DNA from: an uncultured Bacteroidia bacterium
GTDB taxonomy: Bacteria > Bacteroidota > Bacteroidia > Bacteroidales > UBA932
Length of the DNA stretch: 48,467 nt
Direction: 5' to 3'
Assembly (NCBI GenBank): GCA_902794005.1
Contig: CADBFO010000025.1
Location: 1-48,467, forward strand
The notes beneath the pieces are model-generated. The model worked only from the letters and a program-made list of their open reading frames with translations, had not been told where the DNA came from and did no database searches. Made by a program: the position numbers and the translations under genes. The stretch's first letter is position 1. Every line of letters begins with the position of its first letter. Shown here piece after piece: positions 15,240-23,599 of this stretch.

Positions 15240-16808
15240 ATGAAAAAGATATTTAGCATTCTCACCGTCTCCGGCGCCCTTATCCTGTCCGGCTGCAACG
15301 CCCTGGACCTCGCGCCCATCGACTATGCGGCCGCGGGCAACTACTGGAAGACCGAAGCCCAGATCGAGATGTTCTACAACGGTATGATGAGCCAGTTCCG
15401 CGGAGATTATACTTCTCCCTTCGTTCTGGGAGAAACCCGTGGGGGCACCCTGAAGAACGGTTCGTCCATCGAAGGCGTTTCCTTGAGCTATCCCATCATG
15501 GTGACCAACCGTCTGGACAAGGACAATACCGGTATCTCCAACTGGAACGGCTATTACAGCCGCATTCTCCAGGTAAACCACTACATCGAGCAGGTTCGCG
15601 ACCACTGCGAATTCCTTACCGATGCCGACCGCAACGCCTATCTGGCTCCGGGTTATGGTTTGCGCGCCTACTACTACTTCATGCTTTACAAGACCTTCGG
15701 AGGCGTTCCGCTGGAGAAGGAAGCCAAGATTATCAACGGTGAGGGCAACATCGAAAACCTTTACCTGGCCCGTTCTACCGCGGAGGAAACCTTGGCTTTC
15801 ATCAAGGAAGACATCGCCGAGAGCGAGCGTTGCTACGGATCCAATAAGAGCAAGAACCCCTATTATTGGAACTATTATGCCACCGAAATGCTGAAGGCCC
15901 ACATCTATATGTGGTCTGCCAAAGTGAGCACCAACGACAAGACCGGTCCCCACAACGCCTCCGGCAGTGCCGATGTGAATACGGCCAAGGCCGCCCTTCA
16001 GAACGTGATGGGCAATTTTGAGCTGGAAGGCAACTTCGCCGACATTTTCAACTACGCGAACAAGAATGGCAAGGAAGTGATTCTGGCTCTCCGCTTCGAC
16101 AATACGGAAACCACGAACAACGCCGCGCAGTTCTACTACCAGGCCTCCATCTGGGTAAACTCCTTCTACGATGAGGACGGAAACCTTCTGGGAGACCCGC
16201 TGGACCTGAAGGGTGGCGGCATGCACCGTGACGAGTACAAGGAATCCTTCGTGAAGTCCTTCGACAAGGAAGACAGCCGTCGCAGCGCCACTTTCCACGA
16301 GTGTTATTCCACTGCCGATCCTGCAACCCGCATCTTCGGTTCCGCCATGCTCAAATACATGGGCCATGTGGACGGCAGTGTCCGTTATCTGGATTCCGAT
16401 GTTATCCTGTACCGTTATGCCGACGCTCTCCTGCTGATGGCAGAAGCCGAAAACTTCCTCGGCAACTACAGTGCGGCTGCCGGTTACATCAACCAGATCC
16501 GCGAGCGTGCCTACGGTTCCGCTTATCCCAAGTTCGAAACGGCTGACTTCGCCACCACCGAGCTGGCCATCCTGCACGAGCGCGACAAAGAGTTCGTGGC
16601 CGAAGGCTGCCGCTGGTTCGATGTCGTGAGAATGCATGACGCTTCCCACAAGCCCCTGGCGTTCTCTGCCGATGCAGCCTATCCGGAAACTCTGGGCGGA
16701 ACGGCCTCCCCGATTCTATCTTCTTCCGAGACGCATAAGCTGCTCTGGCCGGTGAATGCATCGGTGCTGGCAGACGATCCTCTGCTGGAGCAGACCGTCG
16801 GTTATTGA
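15240..16808 (+). CDS. nanU: SusD/RagB-type surface glycan-binding lipoprotein (NanU-like)
   Basis: This surface lipoprotein captures ligand and closes over the SusC barrel. The 522-residue protein has a lipobox LILSGC with Cys19, an N-terminal SusD-like domain (NYWKTEAQIEMFYNGMMSQF, then TPR-like helices including YGLRAYYYFMLYKTFGGVPL) and the C-terminal RagB/SusD domain with YRYADALLLMAEAENFLG, INQIRERAYGSAYP and the closing LHERDKEFVAEGCRWFDVVR. It is normal in length and order. The ligand is inferred to be sialic acid from the neighbours. Confidence 0.85.
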   Translation: MKKIFSILTVSGALILSGCNALDLAPIDYAAAGNYWKTEAQIEMFYNGMMSQFRGDYTSPFVLGETRGGTLKNGSSIEGVSLSYPIMVTNRLDKDNTGISNWNGYYSRILQVNHYIEQVRDHCEFLTDADRNAYLAPGYGLRAYYYFMLYKTFGGVPLEKEAKIINGEGNIENLYLARSTAEETLAFIKEDIAESERCYGSNKSKNPYYWNYYATEMLKAHIYMWSAKVSTNDKTGPHNASGSADVNTAKAALQNVMGNFELEGNFADIFNYANKNGKEVILALRFDNTETTNNAAQFYYQASIWVNSFYDEDGNLLGDPLDLKGGGMHRDEYKESFVKSFDKEDSRRSATFHECYSTADPATRIFGSAMLKYMGHVDGSVRYLDSDVILYRYADALLLMAEAENFLGNYSAAAGYINQIRERAYGSAYPKFETADFATTELAILHERDKEFVAEGCRWFDVVRMHDASHKPLAFSADAAYPETLGGTASPILSSSETHKLLWPVNASVLADDPLLEQTVGY

Positions 16809-16830
16809 TAAAGCATTCTGTTGGGTGGAT

Positions 16831-16862
16831 GCCGGCAGGCCGGATGGGTCCGGCTTGCCGGT
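16831..16862 (+). terminator. Strong GC hairpin between susD and the esterase fusion
   Basis: Arms GCCGGCAgGCCGGA and TCCGGCtTGCCGGT flank a loop around TGGG, followed by ATCTTTTC. It could be a partial terminator that lowers expression of the downstream enzymes relative to susCD, or a 3' stabilising structure for the susCD message. The T-tract is short. Confidence 0.55.
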
Positions 16863-16882
16863 ATCTTTTCAAAGAAATTCGT

Positions 16883-16890
16883 TATATTTG
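16883..16890 (+). promoter_or_regulatory. Candidate internal promoter before the esterase-peptidase gene
   Basis: TATATTTG is a perfect -7 match 25 bases before the ATG, just after the strong hairpin. The nearest TTG is too far away (25 bases), so the -33 element is weak. It may give a second transcript for the enzyme genes. Confidence 0.4.
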
Positions 16891-16914
16891 TATAAAATAG
16901 TATAAACACGTCCC

Positions 16915-19851
16915 ATGGCCAAGCAGCTGTTTCTTTTTCTTCTCGCGTTTACGCTCTGTTTTCTTTCCGATGCAAAGCAACCCGGAAAGGTTAAAGTGTC
17001 GTGTGTAGGAAACAGCATCACCTATGGGATGAAGCTGGAAAACCGCGGCCGGGACAGCTATCCTGCCCAGCTTCAGCGGATGCTGGGAGAGGGGTACGAA
17101 GTGGGAAACTTCGGAAAGTCCGGTGCGACGCTTCTCCGCCGTGGCCATCGGCCTTATTTTGAGCAGGAGGAGTTTCGCCGGGCTTTGGATTTCGCCGGGG
17201 ATATCGTGGTCATTCACCTGGGCATCAACGATACGGACCCCCGCAATTGGCCCCACTTCTCCGATGAATTCGTGGACGACTACCTGGCCCTCATCGACAG
17301 CCTGCGATTGCGGAATCCGAAGGCAAAGTTCTATGTGGCCAAAATGACGCCCATCGGCCATACGCATCCGCGTTTTTTGACCGGGACCAAGCAGTATCAC
17401 GGGGAGATTCAGGCGGCCATCGAAGAGGTGGTGCGCCGCTCCGGGGCCCGGTATATCGATTTTTACGAGCCTCTTTACCACTATCCCTGGATGCTTCCGG
17501 ACGCCGTGCATCCCAGTGCCGAAGGGGCTGCGTTCCTGGCGAAGGAAGTGTACGGCGCCATTACCGGCGACTGGGGCGGCCTGCAGATGCCCCTCTGGTA
17601 CACGGACAACATGGTCCTGCCGCGGGACCGGGCATTCACCCTCGGCGGCCGGGCCGATGCCGGAGAGAAGGTGCTGGTGAAGCTCGCCGACAAGAAGTAT
17701 TCCACCGTGGCCGGCCCGGACGGCCGCTGGGCCGTTGAGGCAGGGCCTTTCCCCGCCACCCTCTCCACCCGATTGGAGATTAGGGCGGGAAAGAAACGTC
17801 TCCGGTATAAGAATGTGGCCTTGGGCGATATCTGGCTCCTCAGCGGACAGTCCAACATGGAATTCGAACTCCGCCAGTGCTCCACCGCGGAGGATGCGCA
17901 GAAGGCCGCTGACCCGGGCCTCCGCCTTTTTGACATGAAATGCAAGTGGCGCACGGATAACGTGTCCTGGAGCGCCTCTGCCGTAGATTCCGTGCAGCAC
18001 CTGCAGTATTTCCGTCCCACGCAGTGGACGCAGGCGACACCGGAGACGGCGGCGCGTTATTCCGCCATCGGTTATTATTTCGGAACGCAGCTCCGGGACA
18101 GCCTGCAGGTCCCTATAGGACTCATCTGCAACGCCGTAGGCGGCTCCACCGCAGAATCCTGGGTGGACCGCGAACTCCTGGAAACCCGCTTCCCCGAAAT
18201 CCTCTATGACTGGCTGGAGAATCCGGAAATCATGGAATGGGCCCGCACACGGGCGAAGAAGAACCTCTCGGAAGGGGAGGGAACGCGTCATCCGTATGAG
18301 CCCTGCTACCTGTTCGAGTCGGCCATTCTTCCCTTGAAGGACTGCCCTGTGACGGGGGTGCTTTGGTATCAGGGAGAATCCAATGCGGAGAATATTCCCG
18401 CCCATGCGCGCTTGTTCCCGCTGGTGGTGGATTCCTTCCGTTCCGTATTCGGCCCCGTTCCGTTCTATTATGCACAGCTTTCGGAAATGAACCGTCCAAC
18501 CTGGCCGGCGTTCCGCACCAGTCAGGAGAAACTTCTGGTATGTCGTCCCCGGCTCGGGATGGTGGTCACCAAGGACCTTGGTGAGTGGACGGAGGTCCAT
18601 TACAGGAATAAGAAACCCGCCGGGGAGCGTTTTGCCGCCCTGGCGCTGAATGACTTTTACGGGAAGGAAGACTTCCCGGCTCATTTTGAAGAGGCTACCC
18701 TCCGGCTGGACTACGTCTTCTGCGGAGACGCCACAGGACAAGATATCTATTTGCGGCAGGCTTTCCGGACATCGGCCTGGGCCGGAAGGCGGGAACGCCT
18801 GACGGAGCCCTTTCTGAAAGGAAACGGGCAGATCCGCGTGCTGGACCCCCTCAGCGGGGCCTGCCTGTATGCCAACAGTTTCTCTTCCCTTTTCCAGGAA
18901 TGGACGGTGACACAGGAAGCCACAATGGTGCAGAAAGCCTTCGAGAACAGCCTTCAGCTGCCGTTCCCCAAGCATCCTGTCCAGGTGGAAGTGACCCTTT
19001 GGGATACCCACGGGGAAGTGTCGGCCCATATTCTTCACCCGGTGGACCCTTCCGACATTCTCATTCGTCCTTTGGCCGACAACGGCCTGGAAACCCGGCT
19101 TGTGCACGGCGGCGCCCCGCTGGGGCAGGCCATCGACATCGTGGTGGTCTCCGAGGGATACACGGACTCCGAAAAGGACAAATTCTTTCACGACGCCCGC
19201 CGGGCGGCCGACGCCCTGTTTTCACACGAGCCTTTCGCTGGTCACGCCGCGCAGTTCAGCGTCCGGGCGGTTTTCGCCCCGTCGAAGGACAGCGGCGTCA
19301 GCATCCCCCACAAGGGGATTTGGCGCAATACGTCGGCCTCCAGCCACTTCGACACGTTCTATTCCGAGCGTTATCTTACGACCTCCTCCATCTGGGAGGT
19401 ATGGAATCAGATAGGCACCGTGCCTTTCGAGCACCTGATTGTGCTGGCCAATACGGCCACCTACGGCGGCGGGGGCATCTACAACAACATCACCCTCGTC
19501 AGCAGCGACCACCCCACGTTTGTGCCGGTGCTGGTACATGAGTTCGGCCATTCCTTCGGCGGCCTGGGTGACGAGTACTTTTACGATGACTCGTTCGAGA
19601 CCCAGTACCCCTCCGATACGGAACCCTGGGAACCCAACCTGACCACCCTCAAGGATTTCGGGGCCAAGTGGGCCGACCTGATGGAACAGGGGCAGGCCAG
19701 CCTGTGGGAGGGGGGCGGCTACCAGTCCAAGGGTGTTTTCCGCCCGGCGCCGGACTGCCGCATGAAAACCAATGAATGTGACCGCTTCTGCCCGGTATGC
19801 TACCGGGCCATCGAGCGGATGATAGCTTATTATACAACAAAAAACCAATAA
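16915..19851 (+). CDS. Fused sialate O-acetylesterase (two SGNH domains) and M64 metallopeptidase
   Basis: The 978-residue secreted protein (signal peptide 1-20) joins two proteins that are normally separate. Residues 25-220 are an SGNH/GDSL esterase (GNSITYG with Ser34, HLGINDTD at 101-108, DAVH at 196-199). Residues 300-584 are the second, sialate 9-O-acetylesterase SGNH domain (LSGQSNME with Ser313, WYQGESN at 484-490, VHYRNKKPAGER with His562). This is the dual-domain NanS/EstA layout. At about 584 the esterase stops short of its usual C-terminal part. From about 590 an M64 N-domain begins (FEEATLRLDYVF), then an M64 catalytic domain with HEFGHSFGGLGDE at 875-887 and CPVC at 960-963. The M64 part lacks its own signal peptide. 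The frame is continuous. Role inferred: deacetylating sialic acids and cutting the glycoprotein carrier. Confidence 0.85.
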   Translation: MAKQLFLFLLAFTLCFLSDAKQPGKVKVSCVGNSITYGMKLENRGRDSYPAQLQRMLGEGYEVGNFGKSGATLLRRGHRPYFEQEEFRRALDFAGDIVVIHLGINDTDPRNWPHFSDEFVDDYLALIDSLRLRNPKAKFYVAKMTPIGHTHPRFLTGTKQYHGEIQAAIEEVVRRSGARYIDFYEPLYHYPWMLPDAVHPSAEGAAFLAKEVYGAITGDWGGLQMPLWYTDNMVLPRDRAFTLGGRADAGEKVLVKLADKKYSTVAGPDGRWAVEAGPFPATLSTRLEIRAGKKRLRYKNVALGDIWLLSGQSNMEFELRQCSTAEDAQKAADPGLRLFDMKCKWRTDNVSWSASAVDSVQHLQYFRPTQWTQATPETAARYSAIGYYFGTQLRDSLQVPIGLICNAVGGSTAESWVDRELLETRFPEILYDWLENPEIMEWARTRAKKNLSEGEGTRHPYEPCYLFESAILPLKDCPVTGVLWYQGESNAENIPAHARLFPLVVDSFRSVFGPVPFYYAQLSEMNRPTWPAFRTSQEKLLVCRPRLGMVVTKDLGEWTEVHYRNKKPAGERFAALALNDFYGKEDFPAHFEEATLRLDYVFCGDATGQDIYLRQAFRTSAWAGRRERLTEPFLKGNGQIRVLDPLSGACLYANSFSSLFQEWTVTQEATMVQKAFENSLQLPFPKHPVQVEVTLWDTHGEVSAHILHPVDPSDILIRPLADNGLETRLVHGGAPLGQAIDIVVVSEGYTDSEKDKFFHDARRAADALFSHEPFAGHAAQFSVRAVFAPSKDSGVSIPHKGIWRNTSASSHFDTFYSERYLTTSSIWEVWNQIGTVPFEHLIVLANTATYGGGGIYNNITLVSSDHPTFVPVLVHEFGHSFGGLGDEYFYDDSFETQYPSDTEPWEPNLTTLKDFGAKWADLMEQGQASLWEGGGYQSKGVFRPAPDCRMKTNECDRFCPVCYRAIERMIAYYTTKNQ

Positions 19852-19854
19852 CTT

Positions 19855-20772
19855 ATGGAAAAGATTATCGGCCTTATCGATGCCCCCTTTACTCCCATGA
19901 AACCCAATGGGGACATCAACTTGGAACCCATTCCCGCCTATGCCGCCATGCTGGCCAAGAACGGCCTCAAGGGCGTTTTTATCAACGGATCTTCCGGTGA
20001 GGGATATATGCTCACCACCGAGGAGCGAAAAGCCCTGGCCGAAGCCTGGGTAAAGGCGGTTCCCGCCGGCTTCAAGGTGATTGTGCATGTGGGCAGCTGC
20101 TGCCTGCGCGAAAGTGTGGAACTGGCCTCCCATGCCGCCAGGCTGGGTGTCTGGGGCATCGGCGCCATGGCCCCGCCCTTCCCCAAGATCGGCCGCATCG
20201 AGGAACTGGTGAAGTATTGCGAGACCATCGCCGCCGCCGCACCGGAGCTTCCGTTCTATTTCTACCACATCCCGGCCTTCAACGGCTGCTTCCTGCCCAT
20301 GCTGGATTTCCTGAAAGCCGTGGACGGACGCATTCCCAATTTCGCCGGCATCAAGTACACCTTCGAGAGCCTATACGAGTACAACCAGTGCCGCCTGTAC
20401 AAGAACGGCAAGTTTGACATGCTTCACGGCCAGGACGAGACCTATCTGCCTTCCCTGGCCCAGGGTGGCGCCCAGGGCGGTATCTGCGGCACCACCAACT
20501 ACAACGGACGCGAACAGGTGGCCATCGGCGAAGCCTGGGCGGCCGGAGACCTGGAGAAAGCCCGTGAACTGCAGAATTTCTCGCAGGAGGTCATCAATGT
20601 CATCTGCAATTTCCGGGGCAATATCGTGGGCGGCAAGCGCATCATGAAGCTGATCGGCCTGGACCTGGGCCCCAACCGGGTGCCCTGGCGCAACCTTACC
20701 GATGAGGAAGAGGCTGCCATGAAGGCTCAGTTGGAGGAGATCAATTTCTTCTCCCGTTGCAATGTTCTCTAA
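19855..20772 (+). CDS. nanA: N-acetylneuraminate lyase
   Basis: The cytoplasmic class I aldolase splits Neu5Ac into ManNAc and pyruvate. The 305-residue protein is a DHDPS/NAL-type TIM barrel with the pyruvate-binding GSSGEG at 45-50, the catalytic tyrosine in FYHIP (Tyr137), and the Schiff-base lysine in GIKYT (Lys167). It is called nanL in Bacteroides fragilis. It starts four bases after the fusion gene and overlaps the next gene by 11 bases, so it is translationally coupled on both sides. Confidence 0.95.
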   Translation: MEKIIGLIDAPFTPMKPNGDINLEPIPAYAAMLAKNGLKGVFINGSSGEGYMLTTEERKALAEAWVKAVPAGFKVIVHVGSCCLRESVELASHAARLGVWGIGAMAPPFPKIGRIEELVKYCETIAAAAPELPFYFYHIPAFNGCFLPMLDFLKAVDGRIPNFAGIKYTFESLYEYNQCRLYKNGKFDMLHGQDETYLPSLAQGGAQGGICGTTNYNGREQVAIGEAWAAGDLEKARELQNFSQEVINVICNFRGNIVGGKRIMKLIGLDLGPNRVPWRNLTDEEEAAMKAQLEEINFFSRCNVL

Positions 20773-21790
20773 ATTATTCGGGTGGGCCGTCGTCATCCTG
20801 ATGGCGGCCGCCTGTTCCCAGCCTATGAAGCAGATTTCAACCACTCAACTTCCTCCCATACCGGACGCCGCATACGCAAAGGGCGTATCGGCCCCTTTCT
20901 GCGGTGCCATCGGTGAAACCCTGGTGGTGGCGGGAGGTGCCAATTTCCCCGACAAACCGCTGTTGGAAGGCGGTGCCAAGCGGGTTTATGCCGACATCTG
21001 GGCCTGTTCCGACGGTGCTTGGAACCATGCCGGCGTACTGCCGGATTCCGTGGCTTACGGGGCCACTTTCTGCGTGGACGGCGCTCTGGTCTTTGCCGGA
21101 GGCAATGTCTGCGGGACCACTACGGACAAAGTTTACAAACTGTCCCTGACCGACGGGAAGGCTTCCGTGACACCGCTTCCGTCCCTGCCCGTTCCCATGG
21201 AGCAGTGCGGGTGGACGCAGTCTGGTGAAACCCTGTTCCTGGCTGGCCAGGAGGGCGTTTTCTGCTGCCGGGAAGGGGAGTATGTATGGAAGAAGCTCTG
21301 CGACATCCCCGAGCCGCTGGTCCAGCCGGTAGCCTATGCCTCCGGCGGAAAGCTTTTCCTCTGGGGCGGCTTTAATCCCGGAACCCTGCTGGCTCCGGAC
21401 AAGGGCCATTGCCTGGATCTGACCACGCTGGAATGGGGGAGTGCTCCCGCCATCCCTGACGGCGGCACCTTCGTGGGCGCCACCGGAGTTTCTTTGTCGG
21501 ACGGCCGTCTGCTGGTGGTGGGCGGCGTGAACCGTGCCATTTTTGAACGCGCCCTCCGCAACACCACGGAAGACCGCATTCCTTATCTCTCACAGGATCC
21601 TTCCTGGTACAAATTCCGCAGCGAAGTGTTTGTCTTTGACGGCAATGCCTGGAATTCTTTGGGCGAGTGCCCTCCGGCGGCACTGGCCGGCCCGGGCGTG
21701 GCGGTTCTGGAAAAAGGCATTGTGGTGACCGGCGGCGAACTCAAGCCCGGTGTCCGCAGTCCCCGGACAATCCTGCTCAAGACTGAATGA
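20762..21790 (+). CDS. nanM: N-acetylneuraminate epimerase (mutarotase), kelch type
   Basis: NanM speeds conversion of the alpha anomer released by sialidase to the beta anomer. The 342-residue protein has an N-terminal export signal with a possible lipobox (MAAAC, Cys18) and a six-bladed kelch propeller: repeated GG-containing blades such as VVAGGANFPDKPL, VFAGGNVCG, LFLWGGFNPG, LLVVGGVNRAIF and VVTGGELKPG. The motif GGANFPDKP with the following VYADIW is typical of NanM. The start overlaps nanA by 11 bases and its end overlaps the GH20 gene by four (ATGA). Confidence 0.9.
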   Translation: MFSKLFGWAVVILMAAACSQPMKQISTTQLPPIPDAAYAKGVSAPFCGAIGETLVVAGGANFPDKPLLEGGAKRVYADIWACSDGAWNHAGVLPDSVAYGATFCVDGALVFAGGNVCGTTTDKVYKLSLTDGKASVTPLPSLPVPMEQCGWTQSGETLFLAGQEGVFCCREGEYVWKKLCDIPEPLVQPVAYASGGKLFLWGGFNPGTLLAPDKGHCLDLTTLEWGSAPAIPDGGTFVGATGVSLSDGRLLVVGGVNRAIFERALRNTTEDRIPYLSQDPSWYKFRSEVFVFDGNAWNSLGECPPAALAGPGVAVLEKGIVVTGGELKPGVRSPRTILLKTE

Positions 21791-23571
21791 AGATGATGCG
21801 GACCGCTGTCTTTTTCGGCCTGATTTATCTGGCGCTTTCCTGTACTCCCGGCGTACCGGAGGTGAATCTGCTGCCGCTTCCCAAGGAGGTCCGTTGGGAA
21901 AAAGGGACTGTGCCGGCCGCGGAACCCGAGGTTCGGTGGGTGGACAGCATTCCGGGAGCACGGCTGAACGCAGACGAGGCTTATCGGCTTAGCGTAGGAA
22001 AGGAGGGCATCCGGATTCAGGCTGTAACGGAGCGGGGACTGTGGAATGCCCGGCAGACGCTGAAACAGCTGGACCGGGACGGCCATGTCCCTTGCTGTAC
22101 CATTACCGACTGGCCCTCTTTCCGCGTACGCGGCTGGATGATGGATGTGGGGCGCACCTATATTTCCCTGGAAGAACTGTACCGGGAGGTGGACGCCTTT
22201 TCGCAGTTCAAACTCAATGTTTTCCATCTGCACCTTACGGAAAACGAAGCCTGGCGTATGGAGAGCCGGAAATATCCGCAGCTCAATGCCCCGGAATCCA
22301 TGACGCGCCAGAGCGGAAAGTTCTACACGCAGGAAGAGCTCCGTGCACTGGATGCATACTGCCGGGAGCGGGGTGTCACGCTGGTCCCGGAGTTGGACAT
22401 GCCCGGCCACAGCGCCGCTTTCGAGCGGGCCTTAGGCTTTGGCATGCAGTCTGCCCAAGGCCTTGCCGTGGTGAAAGACCTGCTGGAAGAGGTGATGGAG
22501 GTATTTTCCTCGGAGTATATCCATATCGGTACCGATGAAGTGCGTTTCACCATGCCGGACTTCGTGCCGGAAGTGGTGGCTTTCGTGCGTTCGAAAGGCC
22601 GAAAGGCCGTTTCCTGGAATCCGGGCTGGAACTATGCGCCCGGAGAAATTGACGCCACCCAGCTCTGGAGTTACCGGGGCAAGGCGCAAGCGGGGATCCC
22701 CGCGGTGGACTGCCGGCTGCATTACATCAACCATTTCGACCTCTTTGGAGATATCATCGGCCTGCATACCAGCCGCATCTATGATGCCGATGAAGGCTCC
22801 CCGGATCTGGCAGGCTCCATTATCGCCCTCTGGAACGATCGCTATATTCCTGACGAACGTGCGATTATCCTTGAGAATAACCTGTACGCATCTGCTCTGG
22901 CCCTGGCCGACCGGGCCTGGCGGGGAGGCGGCTACCAGTATTTCAACGATTTTGGCACCATTTTGCCGGAAAGCGGTCCTGCCCGCGAGGATTTCCTGGA
23001 TTTTGAAGAGCGGATGCTCCCGCATCTGGCCGGACTTCCTTCCCGCTATGTGAGGCAGGGGCGGGCCCGCTGGGAGCTGTCTCCCGTATATGACAACGGG
23101 GGAGACTTGGAGGCCGTTTTCCCGCCCGAAAAAGGGGAGTGGGAGACAGAACGTGTCCTCACCGGTTCCGGTTTCTATCTCCGTCATGTATGGGGGCCTT
23201 CCATCGTGGCGGGCGTTTATCCGGATCCGCAGCCCGGCAGTACCGTCTATGCCCGGGCCCGGGTGTGGAGCGATGCCGATCAAACCGTGGGCCTTCTCTT
23301 CGAAACACAGAACCACAGCCGCTCGGAGCACGACGCTCCCGACCCGGACGGTGCCTGGGATTATCGCCACAGCCGCATCTGGCTCAATGGAGAGGAACTT
23401 CTTCCGCCCGCGGGGACGGTCTTGGGATGGAACACTGTTCTTGTGAAGCTTCCCGTAGGGGCCTTCTCCACCCCGGAAACCCGCCTGGTAAAGTGGATGT
23501 TCACCTGTGCTTTCACCACCCCGGACGGCCGCAGCGCGGCTCCCCTCAAGTATGACGGGCTCACGCTTTGA
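21787..23571 (+). CDS. GH20 beta-N-acetylhexosaminidase lipoprotein
   Basis: This exo-enzyme removes terminal GlcNAc or GalNAc from host glycans. The 594-residue protein has a lipobox LALSC (Cys19), a GH20 N-terminal domain at about 25-105, then the GH20 barrel from FRVRGWMMDVGRTYIS (113-128), FHLHLTENEAWR (146-157), PELDMPGHSAAF (201-212) and the catalytic Asp-Glu in HIGTDE (D250, E251). The usual motif is GGDE; here it is GTDE. The C-terminal 160 residues form a beta-sandwich-like accessory domain. It overlaps nanM by four bases and lies in the sialic acid operon, fitting sequential trimming after sialidase. Confidence 0.9.
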   Translation: MKMMRTAVFFGLIYLALSCTPGVPEVNLLPLPKEVRWEKGTVPAAEPEVRWVDSIPGARLNADEAYRLSVGKEGIRIQAVTERGLWNARQTLKQLDRDGHVPCCTITDWPSFRVRGWMMDVGRTYISLEELYREVDAFSQFKLNVFHLHLTENEAWRMESRKYPQLNAPESMTRQSGKFYTQEELRALDAYCRERGVTLVPELDMPGHSAAFERALGFGMQSAQGLAVVKDLLEEVMEVFSSEYIHIGTDEVRFTMPDFVPEVVAFVRSKGRKAVSWNPGWNYAPGEIDATQLWSYRGKAQAGIPAVDCRLHYINHFDLFGDIIGLHTSRIYDADEGSPDLAGSIIALWNDRYIPDERAIILENNLYASALALADRAWRGGGYQYFNDFGTILPESGPAREDFLDFEERMLPHLAGLPSRYVRQGRARWELSPVYDNGGDLEAVFPPEKGEWETERVLTGSGFYLRHVWGPSIVAGVYPDPQPGSTVYARARVWSDADQTVGLLFETQNHSRSEHDAPDPDGAWDYRHSRIWLNGEELLPPAGTVLGWNTVLVKLPVGAFSTPETRLVKWMFTCAFTTPDGRSAAPLKYDGLTL

Positions 23572-23599
23572 CAAATATTGTAAATTCAAAAAAAAAGAA

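Noticed and set aside
23507-23599. Upstream ATG for the sialidase
   Set aside because: It lies inside the GH20 gene and would hide the clear signal peptide that begins at 23600.
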